Both the position numbers and the translations under genes were made by a program. From Frankiaceae bacterium (GTDB lineage Bacteria; Actinomycetota; Actinomycetes; JADGOU01), in contig JADGOU010000103.1 of the NCBI GenBank assembly GCA_017882835.1, forward strand, positions 1 to 8,721: 8,721 nt of DNA. The letters are read 5' to 3'. Below, piece after piece: positions 1 through 5,906 of this stretch (position 1 is its first letter; each line of letters begins with the position of its first letter). The notes under the pieces were generated by a model, which made no database searches, was not told the DNA's origin, and saw only the letters and a program-made list of their open reading frames with translations.

Positions 1-789
1 GCCGGCAAGTCGCCGTCGACGATCGCCGCCGAGATCGCCGGGCTGGTCACCGCGGCGGACATCGCCCGCGCCAACGGGGACCCGACGAGCGCGGCGGGCT
101 GGGAACAGACCGCTGATTCCTGGCGCGCCAGCCTGCCCGGCTGGACCTTCACCCATACCGGCTACTGGGGAGACCACCAGTACTACGACCGGATCGAGGA
201 CCGCAGCGGCAACCCGAACGACGGCGATACCCGTGGGTTCAAGGAAGGCTCCTACGCCGAGCACGACATCGTCGACGCCGGGTTCCTCGAACTTGTCCGG
301 CTCGGCGTGCAGTCACCGGCCGACCCGCTCGTCACGGCGTCGCTGCCTGAAACCGACACCGCCTTCGACGGACACGCCCCGATGAAGGTCAGTATGCCGA
401 ACGGCGACGTGTACTGGCACCGCTACGTGCATGACAGCTACGGGGAGAGCAACGCCGACGGATCCGGCTGGGACGACCGCAAACCCAACACCTGGGGACG
501 ACTGTGGCCGCTGCTCTCCGGTGAACGCGGCGAGTACGAACTGGCCAACCATCGCCCCGCCACCCTGTACCTGCAATCCATGGCCGACGCCGCGAACGCC
601 GGCTACTTCATCCCCGAACAGATATGGGATCAGCACGACGCGTTCGGGTTCCAGAAAGGGAAAGCGACTGGCAGCGCCGCCCCACTCGCCTGGGCGGAGG
701 CCCAATACATCCGGCTCGCCCAAAGCATCGACGTCGGCCACCCGCTCGACACGCCCACCATCCTGCTGGCCCGCTACCCAGGACCCTGA
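1..789 (+). CDS. GH15 glucoamylase/glucodextranase-type enzyme, C-terminal part
   Basis: The frame is open from base 1 to the TGA at 787-789, giving 262 residues of a protein whose 5' part lies outside the window. GH15 enzymes hydrolyse alpha-glucosidic bonds from the non-reducing ends of glucans with inversion of the anomer. Recognisable family landmarks are HDIVDAGFLELVRLG (about residues 89-103), HRYVHDSYGE (140-149), YFIPEQIWD (202-210) and SAAPLAWAEAQYIRLA (225-240). The Glu of IPEQIWD (codon at 616-618) matches the general catalytic base seen in bacterial glucoamylases and glucodextranases. The C-terminus looks natural in length, so this gene is probably intact downstream. The catalytic acid would lie just upstream and cannot be seen. 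The substrate (starch, maltodextrin, dextran or trehalose-like) cannot be decided. The 3' end faces a broken racemase gene. Confidence 0.9.
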   Translation, partial: AGKSPSTIAAEIAGLVTAADIARANGDPTSAAGWEQTADSWRASLPGWTFTHTGYWGDHQYYDRIEDRSGNPNDGDTRGFKEGSYAEHDIVDAGFLELVRLGVQSPADPLVTASLPETDTAFDGHAPMKVSMPNGDVYWHRYVHDSYGESNADGSGWDDRKPNTWGRLWPLLSGERGEYELANHRPATLYLQSMADAANAGYFIPEQIWDQHDAFGFQKGKATGSAAPLAWAEAQYIRLAQSIDVGHPLDTPTILLARYPGP

Positions 790-799
790 CCCTGACCCT
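782..799. repeat. Three tandem GACCCT hexamers at the GH15 stop
   Basis: GACCCT occurs three times head to tail. The GH15 stop codon (787-789) spans the junction of the first two copies. The repeat sits at the edge of the truncated racemase fragment, so it may mark slippage or a deletion junction; that link is inference. Confidence 0.5.
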
Positions 800-853
800 G
801 TCCACCCCTGCGGCACCTGCCCAGGGCCGTATACGCGGCAGCGACTGGGACGC

Positions 854-1042
854 CTGGGAGCGGATGCACTGCTCGATCACCGCGAAATCGACGCTGTAGA
901 GCAACACTTCGGCAGCGGCGTGGCCACCGAGGCGCGCGTTCACCAGCCGGTAGTACTCACCGCTGGCGACGCCGCTCATGCCACCGAGCACACCGAGCAC
1001 ACCGAGCACACCGAGCACACCGAGCACACCGATGGTCTTCAC
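854..1042 (-). pseudogene. Truncated Asp/Glu racemase, 5' end only
   Basis: Read on the minus strand, a GTG at 1040-1042 preceded by GGAGGT (1050-1055, 7 nt spacer) opens MKTIGVLG, the typical start of cofactor-independent aspartate/glutamate racemases. These enzymes epimerise amino acids using paired cysteines. The frame continues with GGMSGVASGEYYRLVNARLGG and LLYSVDFAVIEQ (I quote them as separate pieces), all recognisable family landmarks. Similarity stops around CIRSQ, near base 854. Only about 63 residues of an expected roughly 230 remain, so both catalytic cysteine regions are absent. The frame then runs on antisense through the GH15 gene with no family likeness. The loop after YYRLVN is a few residues shorter than usual, and the first VLG turn is expanded by a 9-bp tandem repeat. 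I infer a decaying remnant. Family call is from memory of the motif pattern. Confidence 0.75.
983..1027 (-). repeat. Five tandem 9-bp repeats inside the racemase remnant
   Basis: The 9-bp unit ACCGAGCAC (plus strand) occurs five times without error, followed by a partial copy (ACCGA, 1028-1032). Read on the minus strand it encodes VLG repeated five times, where racemases normally have one such unit before GGMS. The unit is a multiple of three, so expansion keeps the frame. It looks like replication slippage, probably tolerated because the gene is already broken. Confidence 0.9.
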
Positions 1043-1049
1043 CGACTGC

Positions 1050-1055
1050 ACCTCC
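1050..1055 (-). promoter_or_regulatory. Shine-Dalgarno of the racemase remnant
   Basis: GGAGGT on the minus strand lies 7 nt before GTG 1040-1042. It favours this start over the in-frame ATG at 1055-1057, because MKTIG is the usual N-terminus of the family. Confidence 0.6.
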
Positions 1056-1237
1056 ATACCCGGCGTGGCGACAACCTGCTCCAGCGGGGGCAGCTCAGGG
1101 TGTCGCACTCAGCGATCGTCTACCGGTGCTGATCAGCCTCAGCTGCGGGGCCGGGCCGAGGCAGGGCGATCACCGCCGGGGGATCATTTGCTGGTCGCGC
1201 TCGTGCACTCCGTGACCTTGGTCGCTGGCTTCGCTCG

Positions 1238-1261
1238 GCGCTGGTTCGGCTGAACCTGCGC
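1238..1261. other. Imperfect hairpin
   Basis: GCGC-T-GGTTC, loop GGCT, GAACC-T-GCGC folds into a 4+5 bp stem with one T-T mismatch and a 4-nt loop. No T-tract follows on either strand, so it is only a weak terminator candidate. It does not belong to a tRNA: no acceptor stem or anticodon arm surrounds it. Confidence 0.4.
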
Positions 1262-1337
1262 TGAGCGTCCGCACTGTCGGCGGTCGTCTCAGAAGTTGGT
1301 GCGAAGGCCAACGCGTCATGGCGGCCACCATCTGCCG

Positions 1338-1381
1338 ACTTCTGCGACGCTCCGGCGGTGGCGCTCCATCGACGCAGAAGT
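1338..1381. promoter_or_regulatory. Inverted repeat ACTTCTGCG / CGCAGAAGT upstream of the helicase promoter
   Basis: Nine bases at 1338-1346 are exactly complementary to 1373-1381, and the match extends to 12 positions with one mismatch, across a 26-nt spacer. It ends about 20 nt before the -10 box. It could be an operator pair or a stem in a transcript from upstream. Function is inferred from position only. Confidence 0.35.
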
Positions 1382-1401
1382 GAGCGGCCGCGTACGGCGG
1401 G

Positions 1402-1407
1402 TAGACT
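1402..1407 (+). promoter_or_regulatory. Putative -10 box TAGACT of the helicase gene
   Basis: TAGACT fits the actinobacterial TANNNT -10 pattern and lies in the intergenic region. No good -35 hexamer is visible 16-19 nt upstream. It predicts transcription from about 1413-1415 and a leader of about 150 nt to the proposed CTG start. Confidence 0.45.
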
Positions 1408-1412
1408 GAAGT

Positions 1413-1562
1413 CACGAGTGACGGAAGGGCCGTCGCCGTACCGTGTGCGCGGACGCCTTCTCCGGGCGCCTCCGACCACCGCGACCCTTCTCACCGGGCG
1501 AGCGCGAGGTCGTAGCAGAGGCTACCCGCCGACGTCGGCGCGTCCCCCAGAGAGGCACCGCC
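1413..1562 (+). promoter_or_regulatory. Long structured 5' leader of the DEAD-box mRNA
   Basis: If transcription starts near 1413 and translation at 1563, the leader is about 150 nt. It contains a hairpin GTAGC-AGAG-GCTAC (1512-1525) and, one base later, a perfect 14-nt palindrome CGCCGACGTCGGCG (1527-1540), which ends 8 nt before the AGAGAGG element. Cold-inducible helicase mRNAs such as csdA in enterobacteria also carry long leaders, so post-transcriptional control is plausible, but this is inference. An alternative is that the leader is coding from GTG 1443, which lacks a well-placed ribosome binding site. Confidence 0.4.
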
Positions 1563-1565
1563 CTG
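1549..1565 (+). promoter_or_regulatory. AGAGAGG element and proposed CTG start of the helicase
   Basis: AGAGAGG (1549-1555) is followed by a 7-nt spacer and CTG-ACC-TCC (from 1563), giving an N-terminus MTSSDTTN. The only other upstream start in frame, GTG 1443, has its nearest purine run (GGAAGG, 1423-1428) 14 nt away. No ATG occurs in frame before the helicase core. Confidence 0.5.
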
Positions 1566-3359
1566 ACCTCCAGCGACACCACCAACCGCACGTCCAGCCC
1601 CACGGCGACCGCCCAGTCGCTCGACCCACCCACGGGGGTCATCACCGGCCCCGACCCGGCCCCGACCGCGACTGCTGACCAGCCCTCCGCTGCAACCTTG
1701 GCCGAGCTCGGGGTCCGGCCCGAGACCTGTGCCGCCCTAGCCGCCGTCGGCATCACCACGCCGTTCGCCATCCAGGCCCTCACCCTGCCCATCGCCATGG
1801 CCGGGGCCGACGTGATCGGCCAGGCCCGTACCGGCACCGGCAAGACCCTCGCCTTCGGCATCCCGATCTTGCAGCGGATGACGGTTCCGGGCAGCGGTAC
1901 GCCGCAAGCGCTCATCGTCGTACCGACTCGCGAGCTGTGCGTCCAGGTCGCTAAGGACCTGGCCATGGCCGGCAGCACCCGGTCTGTCCGGGTGCTCGCG
2001 ATCTACGGCGGGCGCTCCTACGAGCCACAGGTGGACGCGCTGCGCACCGGCGTGGACATCGTGGTTGGCACCCCAGGGCGACTGCTGGACCTGATCCAGC
2101 AGGGTCGCCTCAATCTCGCCGAGGTGTCGGTGGTGGTGCTCGACGAGGCCGACGAGATGCTCGACCTGGGCTTCCTGCCCGACGTCGAACGGATCCTCGC
2201 GCGCACGCCCGAGGACCGTCAGACGCTGCTGTTCAGCGCCACGATGCCGGGCGCGATCGTGACCCTCGCGCGCCGGTTCATGCTCCAGCCGACGCACATC
2301 ACCGCCGAGATGCCGGACGAAGGCCGCACTGTCCCGACCACATCGCAGCACGTGTTCCGGGCACACGCCTTGGACAAGGCGGAGATGCTGGCCCGCATCC
2401 TGCAGGCGGAGGGCCGCGGGCTGACGATGGTCTTCTGCCGGACCAAGCGCACCGCCGACAAGGTGGCCCTCGACCTCGACGAGCGCGGCTTTGCCGCGGC
2501 CGCGGTGCACGGTGACCTCGGTCAGGGCCAGCGGGAGCAGGCGCTGCGCGCGTTCCGCTCGGGCAAGGTCGACGTTCTGGTGGCCACGGACGTCGCCGCT
2601 CGTGGCATCGACGTCACCGGCGTCACGCACGTGATCAACTATCAGTGTCCCGAGGACGAGAAGGTCTACCTGCACCGAATCGGGCGCACCGGTCGGGCCG
2701 GCGGCTCCGGCATCGCGGTGACGTTCGTGGACTGGGACGACGTACCGCGGTGGACGCTGATCAACACCGCGTTGGCGCTGCCGTTCCCGGACCTGGTCGA
2801 GACCTACTCCTCCTCGCCGCACCTGTACGAGTCGCTCGACATCCCGCGATCGGCGACCGGCCGGCTACCGCGCTCGCAGCGGGTGCGAGCCGGGCTGGAC
2901 GCGGAGCGGGTGGAGGACCTGGGCGAGACCGGTCGGCGGCGGCGCTCGGGTGGGGTGGCGGTGGTGACCGGCAAGCTGCGCGACCGCGGCGAGGGCCGCT
3001 CCCGCGCCGGCGCCGACGACGCCCCGACGGACCGATCTGATCCAGGAATCCGCCGCCCGGGCCGGCGGCGCCGGACGCGTGGCGGGGGTGCTGCCCGCGG
3101 TGCCGGCGTCAGCCAGCCGGTCGCACCGGCGGGCGCGGTGGTTGCGTCCGCCGGTGCCGAGGCCGCGACCGGGAGTGCGGCGAACGCGGGCCGCGGCCCG
3201 ACCCGGGCGCGTGGCGCCAGCGGCGACCTTGCCGTTGACGTGGGGATCGACCATGCGGTGGACCTTGCCGTCGACGGGTCGCCCACGCGCCGGCGGCGCC
3301 GGCGCGGTGGCCGCGGTCGGGGACGGGCCTCCGGGGAAGCCGGCGCCGAGACCGCCTGA
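1563..3359 (+). CDS. DEAD-box ATP-dependent RNA helicase, RhlE/CsdA-like
   Basis: A cytoplasmic ATP-dependent RNA helicase of superfamily 2, which unwinds short RNA duplexes in ribosome assembly and mRNA turnover. From the proposed CTG start it has 598 residues; numbering from there, all core motifs are present: Q-motif GITTPFAIQ (63-71), motif I ARTGTGKT (88-95), Ia PTREL (121-125), Ib TPGR (170-173), II DEAD (194-197), III SAT (225-227), IV MVFCRTK (289-295), V ATDVAARGID (341-350) and VI HRIGRTGRAG (371-380). The C-terminal third is low complexity, Arg/Gly/Ala rich, ending in RRRRRRGGRGRGR, a likely RNA-binding tail. The N-terminal roughly 45 residues before the Q-motif are Thr/Pro/Ala rich and disordered. 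The start is uncertain: GTG 1443 would add 40 residues. The gene is convergent with the zinc-ribbon/parA pair. The exact subfamily is not certain, so I give no symbol. Confidence 0.93.
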   Translation: MTSSDTTNRTSSPTATAQSLDPPTGVITGPDPAPTATADQPSAATLAELGVRPETCAALAAVGITTPFAIQALTLPIAMAGADVIGQARTGTGKTLAFGIPILQRMTVPGSGTPQALIVVPTRELCVQVAKDLAMAGSTRSVRVLAIYGGRSYEPQVDALRTGVDIVVGTPGRLLDLIQQGRLNLAEVSVVVLDEADEMLDLGFLPDVERILARTPEDRQTLLFSATMPGAIVTLARRFMLQPTHITAEMPDEGRTVPTTSQHVFRAHALDKAEMLARILQAEGRGLTMVFCRTKRTADKVALDLDERGFAAAAVHGDLGQGQREQALRAFRSGKVDVLVATDVAARGIDVTGVTHVINYQCPEDEKVYLHRIGRTGRAGGSGIAVTFVDWDDVPRWTLINTALALPFPDLVETYSSSPHLYESLDIPRSATGRLPRSQRVRAGLDAERVEDLGETGRRRRSGGVAVVTGKLRDRGEGRSRAGADDAPTDRSDPGIRRPGRRRRTRGGGAARGAGVSQPVAPAGAVVASAGAEAATGSAANAGRGPTRARGASGDLAVDVGIDHAVDLAVDGSPTRRRRRRGGRGRGRASGEAGAETA

Positions 3360-3435
3360 CCTGGTCGTCCGGTGCCAGCCGGCGGTCACCTACCTGACGG
3401 CCGAGACCTCAACCGGGGCGCTGACGGACGTCACG

Positions 3436-3455
3436 CTGCACCGGCTCCCGGTCAG
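3436..3455. terminator. Terminator-like hairpin between convergent genes
   Basis: CTG-C-ACCGG, loop CTC, CCGGT-CAG forms an 8-bp stem with one bulged C and a 3-nt loop. It lies about 80 nt past the helicase stop and overlaps the zinc-ribbon stop codon (3452-3454). There is no T-tract, so at most it is a GC-type or bidirectional terminator. The rest of 3360-3451 shows no other signal. Confidence 0.3.
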
Positions 3456-3772
3456 AGCTTGAGGCTGATCCGGACCCAGGTCCGCCGGCCACAGGCCGGA
3501 CACCGCATCCACGACGGATGGCCCCGCTTGATCAGCGGCAGGTGCAGGCTCGGCAACGCCGCCCGAACCGCCTGCATGACCAAGAGCACCGAGCGCTGCC
3601 GGCACGAGGAGCACTCCAGCACGAACGAACCTGGGGCCGGCTGCGGATCGCTGGTGCTGAACAACGCCCGGCGACCGTCGGCTCCGGTGCCCCGGATCGG
3701 GGTCACCGGGCTGACCGCGTCCGGCGACCGGGGCCGGACCCGGTCGAACGACGACCGGCGCGATTCGCTCAC
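3452..3772 (-). CDS. Small four-cysteine zinc-ribbon protein, function unknown
   Basis: A 106-residue protein with a basic, Ser/Pro-rich N-terminal 45 residues, probably disordered, followed by a conserved-looking core. The core has C54-SS-C57 and C91-PA-C94, two CxxC knuckles about 33 residues apart, which fit one zinc ribbon. Between them are a helical stretch (SVLLVMQAVRAALPSLHLPL, 61-80) and HPSWMRCPACGRRTWVRI at the end. I recall proteins of this appearance in other actinobacteria but know no tested function. The GTG start lies inside the ParA stop (GTGA overlap, 3769-3772), so it is co-transcribed and probably translationally coupled with parA. The coupling suggests a partner or regulator of the ParA protein, or a nucleic-acid binder; both are inference. 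Confidence 0.8.
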   Translation of the reverse strand: MSESRRSSFDRVRPRSPDAVSPVTPIRGTGADGRRALFSTSDPQPAPGSFVLECSSCRQRSVLLVMQAVRAALPSLHLPLIKRGHPSWMRCPACGRRTWVRISLKL

Positions 3773-4629
3773 GGCTCACCTACCTGACTCAGTGCCGCCA
3801 CCGACAGTCGGTCGCCGCTTCGTTGGTCAACGACGTCGATCTCAGCTGGGGGCGCGGCCAACGCACCCGCAACCAACCGCCGGGCGAGCTCGCGGTAGGC
3901 CATCGCGCCCGGCGTACGGCCGGCAGTGGTCAAGACCGAGCGACCACAAGCCGGCGCCTCGGCGAACCGGACGGACTTGGCGATCGGCGGATCGAGCACG
4001 GGCAGGCCGTAGCGCGCGGTGATGTCGGCGAGCACCTCCCGGGCATGGGTCGTCCGACCGTCGTAGAGCGTGGGCAGCACGCCCAACACCGTCATCCCGC
4101 GGTTGGTCAGCCGCTTCACATCAGCCACGGTGTCCAGGAGCTGGCCGACGCCGCGATGCGAGAGCGTCTCGCACTGCAGCGGCACGAGCACCTCAGTAGC
4201 CGCGGTCAAGCCGTTGATGGTCAGGACGCCAAGCGAGGGCGGACAGTCGATCAGGATGTCGTCGTACGGCGATGAGCTGCCGGCCAGCAGGTCCTCCAGC
4301 GCGGCCCGCAGGGCGTACTCGCGGCCGGTGCGGGTCAGCAGCTGCATCTCACCACCGGCAAGGTCGATCGTGGCCGGCAGCAGGTCCGGTCCGTCGGCAG
4401 TGGGCTGGATGACCATGCTGGCCGACACCCGGCCGAGCAGCACGTCGTGGACGGACATGGCCAAGGAGTCGGGCTCCAGGCCGAGGGAGAAGGTCAGGCA
4501 GGCCTGCGGGTCGAGGTCGACCAGCAGGACTCGGCGACCGAGCTCGGCCAGGGCAGCACCCAGCGAGGCGACAGTGGTGGTCTTGGCCACGCCGCCCTTC
4601 TGGTTGGCAATGGCAAGGATGCGGGTCAC
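3769..4629 (-). CDS. Orphan ParA/Soj-family ATPase
   Basis: A 286-residue deviant Walker-type ATPase of the ParA/MinD group, which dimerises on ATP and usually positions DNA or protein cargo. Numbered from the GTG at 4629 (VTRILAIANQKGG, read as Met), it has the deviant Walker A KGGVAKTT (11-18, signature Lys11 and Lys15), Walker A' DLDPQ (38-42) and Walker B IDCPPS (127-132). LQCETLSHRG (about 150-159) and AKSVRFAEAPACG (about 215-227) are typical of chromosomal ParA-like proteins. An upstream extension to 4713 exists in frame but has no family likeness. No parB gene or parS-like site is visible, so this is not a standard partition locus. It resembles M. tuberculosis Rv3213c, also near rhlE. 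It is followed by the zinc-ribbon gene through a GTGA overlap. Confidence 0.9.
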   Translation of the reverse strand: MTRILAIANQKGGVAKTTTVASLGAALAELGRRVLLVDLDPQACLTFSLGLEPDSLAMSVHDVLLGRVSASMVIQPTADGPDLLPATIDLAGGEMQLLTRTGREYALRAALEDLLAGSSSPYDDILIDCPPSLGVLTINGLTAATEVLVPLQCETLSHRGVGQLLDTVADVKRLTNRGMTVLGVLPTLYDGRTTHAREVLADITARYGLPVLDPPIAKSVRFAEAPACGRSVLTTAGRTPGAMAYRELARRLVAGALAAPPAEIDVVDQRSGDRLSVAALSQVGEP

Positions 4630-4640
4630 AGCAGTTCCCG

Positions 4641-4677
4641 ATGCTAGAAGTTCGGCGGTCGCGGTTGCGGAGAAGTT
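4641..4677 (-). promoter_or_regulatory. Putative parA promoter with two AACTTCT repeats
   Basis: On the minus strand TAGCAT (4646 to 4641) fits TANNNT and ends 11 nt before the GTG at 4629. This predicts a leader of only about 5 nt, and no good Shine-Dalgarno precedes the GTG. Two direct AACTTCT copies (4652-4646 and 4677-4671, 25 bp apart) abut the -10 and lie in the -35 region. They may be operator half-sites; this is inference. Confidence 0.35.
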
Positions 4678-4787
4678 GCGGACCGGGCCCCAAGTCTCCC
4701 GGTCGCGGGGCACGGCGGCAAGCCTTCGTGGTGGCGTCGCGTTGTGTCGTCACTGCGGGGCGTAATGGGAGCGTGCGGGCGGCCGGA

Positions 4788-4793
4788 TAGGCT
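4788..4793 (+). promoter_or_regulatory. Putative -10 box TAGGCT of the hydrolase gene
   Basis: TAGGCT fits TANNNT and predicts transcription from about 4799-4802, some 20 nt before the proposed CTG start. If correct, it rules out the in-frame GTG 4744 and ATG 4765, which would lie upstream of the transcript. No clear -35 is seen. Confidence 0.45.
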
Positions 4794-4808
4794 GTCACCG
4801 GCCCATCC

Positions 4809-4824
4809 AAAGGAGTCCCAGCTG
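4809..4824 (+). promoter_or_regulatory. Strong Shine-Dalgarno AAAGGAG and CTG start of the hydrolase
   Basis: AAAGGAG (4809-4815) is followed by exactly 6 nt and CTG-AGT-CGA (4822 onward). This is optimal spacing. No ATG, GTG or TTG sits at a usable distance; the next in-frame alternative is a TTG about 24 codons later without a ribosome binding site. Confidence 0.65.
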
Positions 4825-5694
4825 AGTCGATCCGCGACCGGCCGGTCGCCGCGTCGGACCGCGGCGATCCGGTTCGCCGTACCGGCCGGGCAGTTGGCAG
4901 CCCTGGCGGCGCAGCCTCCGCTCGACGGCCCCGGGCGCGCTCCGGCACTGCTGGTCCCCGGTTACACCGGCAGCAAGGAGGACTTCTTGTCCTTGCTGCC
5001 GCTGCTCGCCGCCGGCGGTCACCGGACGGTCGCGATCGACCAGCGCGGGCAGTATGAGTCCCCTGGGCCGGATAGTCTGGCGGCGTACGGCGTGCAAGCC
5101 CTCGCCACCGACCTGCTGCATGCGCTCGATGTGGTCGGCGCGCCCAGCGTGCACGTGGTCGGGCACAGCTTCGGTGGCCTGGTCGCGCGGGCGGCTGTCA
5201 TCCGGCGGCCCGAGCGCTTCGCCTCGCTGACGTTGCTGTGCTCGGGGCCGGCAGCGATCAGCGGACTCCGAGCGCAGCGGATTCGCACGCTGGAACCGCT
5301 GCTGCGCCGCGGCGGCCTGGCCGGAGTGCTGCCAGCCATGGAGCTCGAGTGGCGGGCCGCGCGGCAGGCGGGCACGCCGTCGGCAGTGGTCGAGTTCCTG
5401 CGCACCCGCTTCCTGACCTCGAGTGCAGCAGGCCTGGAGGGCATGGGGACTGCGCTGTTGACGGAGCCCGACCGGGTGGCCGAGCTGGCGGCGACCGGCG
5501 TGCGCGTGCTGGTGGCCTACGGGGAGGACGACGACGCCTGGCCGCCGGCCGTGCAGGCTGCGATGGCGGCCCGGCTGGGGGCACCGGTCGAGGTCATCGC
5601 CGGTGCCGCGCACTCCCCGGCGGCGGAGGCGCCGGCGGTGATCGCGGCCGCGCTGCTGCGGTTCTTCTCAGCGGTCGGGGATGGCCATCGATAG
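4822..5694 (+). CDS. Alpha/beta-fold hydrolase
   Basis: From the CTG start the protein has 290 residues, a usual size for single-domain alpha/beta hydrolases. Numbered from there: an oxyanion-region motif LLVPGYTGSKEDF (about 43-55), IDQRGQYES (73-81), the nucleophile elbow GHSFGG (114-119, Ser116), a helical cap at about 150-215, the acid in VAYGEDDDAW (about 232-241, one of Asp236-238), and the base His264 in GAAHSP. The catalytic triad is therefore complete. The first 15 residues are Arg/Ser rich and I see no signal peptide, so it is probably cytoplasmic. It could be an esterase, lipase-like enzyme or haloperoxidase-like protein; the substrate cannot be told. The gene diverges from parA across a short shared promoter region and is followed by a hairpin and the DUF2236 remnant. 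Confidence 0.9.
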   Translation: MSRSATGRSPRRTAAIRFAVPAGQLAALAAQPPLDGPGRAPALLVPGYTGSKEDFLSLLPLLAAGGHRTVAIDQRGQYESPGPDSLAAYGVQALATDLLHALDVVGAPSVHVVGHSFGGLVARAAVIRRPERFASLTLLCSGPAAISGLRAQRIRTLEPLLRRGGLAGVLPAMELEWRAARQAGTPSAVVEFLRTRFLTSSAAGLEGMGTALLTEPDRVAELAATGVRVLVAYGEDDDAWPPAVQAAMAARLGAPVEVIAGAAHSPAAEAPAVIAAALLRFFSAVGDGHR

Positions 5695-5714
5695 CTCGCT
5701 CCCTCGGGACCGGC

Positions 5715-5739
5715 CCGTCGGAACGGACCGCACCGACGG
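5715..5739. terminator. Hairpin downstream of the hydrolase
   Basis: CCGTCGG (5715-5721) pairs with CCGACGG (5733-5739) in a perfect 7-bp stem with an 11-nt loop, 20 nt after the hydrolase stop. No T-tract follows, so termination is only suggested by position. Confidence 0.4.
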
Positions 5740-5781
5740 TCTAGACAGGCGGGGCTCGCGACCCCGGGTAACGCTCAACCC

Positions 5782-5886
5782 GTGCAAGACCTCGAGCCCG
5801 ACCCTGGCCTATTCGGCCCGGACAGCGTGACCTGGCGGGTGCACGCCGATCCGGTGATGGTGGTCGCCGGCGTCGGCGGTCTGCTG
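5782..5886 (+). pseudogene. Truncated DUF2236 (MpaB-type oxygenase) gene, 5' end only
   Basis: GTG 5782 opens MQDLEPDPGLFGPDSV, continuing TWRVHADPVMVVAGV, a close match to the N-terminal signature I know from DUF2236 proteins (haem-containing, MpaB/latex-clearing-like oxygenases), where the next segment is normally LRALLLQALHP. Here likeness stops after about 35 residues at GLL. The family is usually nearly 300 residues, so the whole catalytic body is missing. The frame then runs antisense through the repeat tail of the convergent membrane-protein gene and stops at 6013-6015. TAACGC at 5769-5774 sits 7 nt before GTG, the spacing expected for a leaderless promoter, although its last base departs from TANNNT. 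I infer a degenerate fragment rather than a functional peptide. Confidence 0.65.
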
Positions 5887-5906
5887 ACCGGAGGTACCGC
5901 CCCGCT

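Larger units (their letters stand above)
1043..1400. other. Intergenic region between racemase remnant and DEAD-box gene
   Basis: No convincing gene is visible. The open frames here are short or Arg/Pro-rich shadows without recognisable motifs. The region holds the ribosome binding site of the racemase remnant, a hairpin at 1238-1261, a longer dyad at 1338-1381 and the upstream part of the helicase promoter. The motif AGAAGT occurs at 1291-1296, inverted at 1338-1343, and at 1376-1381. Confidence 0.6.

Noticed and set aside
608..1108. A 166-codon minus-strand frame covering the racemase remnant and continuing antisense to the GH15 gene
   Set aside because: Racemase likeness ends near 854; the remainder is antisense shadow of a clear GH15 coding region and is Arg/Gly rich without motifs.
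1318..1383. A 21-codon plus-strand mini-ORF (ATG 1318) as a possible leader peptide of the helicase
   Set aside because: It lies upstream of the proposed promoter and its only purine run (GAAGG) is 10 nt away with no attenuation-like arrangement.
1418..1678. An 87-codon frame from GTG 1418, near the predicted transcription start, as an upstream ORF
   Set aside because: Composition is Arg/Pro/His rich with no recognisable motif, and it overlaps the helicase start out of frame. Leaderless translation cannot be excluded but is unsupported.
1737..2822. A 361-codon minus-strand frame antisense to the helicase core
   Set aside because: The plus strand encodes every DEAD-box motif; the antisense frame is His/Arg rich and typical of GC-rich shadow ORFs.
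4349..4948. A 199-codon minus-strand frame across the start of parA
   Set aside because: It overlaps parA in another frame and shows no family motif, whereas the parA frame carries all Walker motifs.
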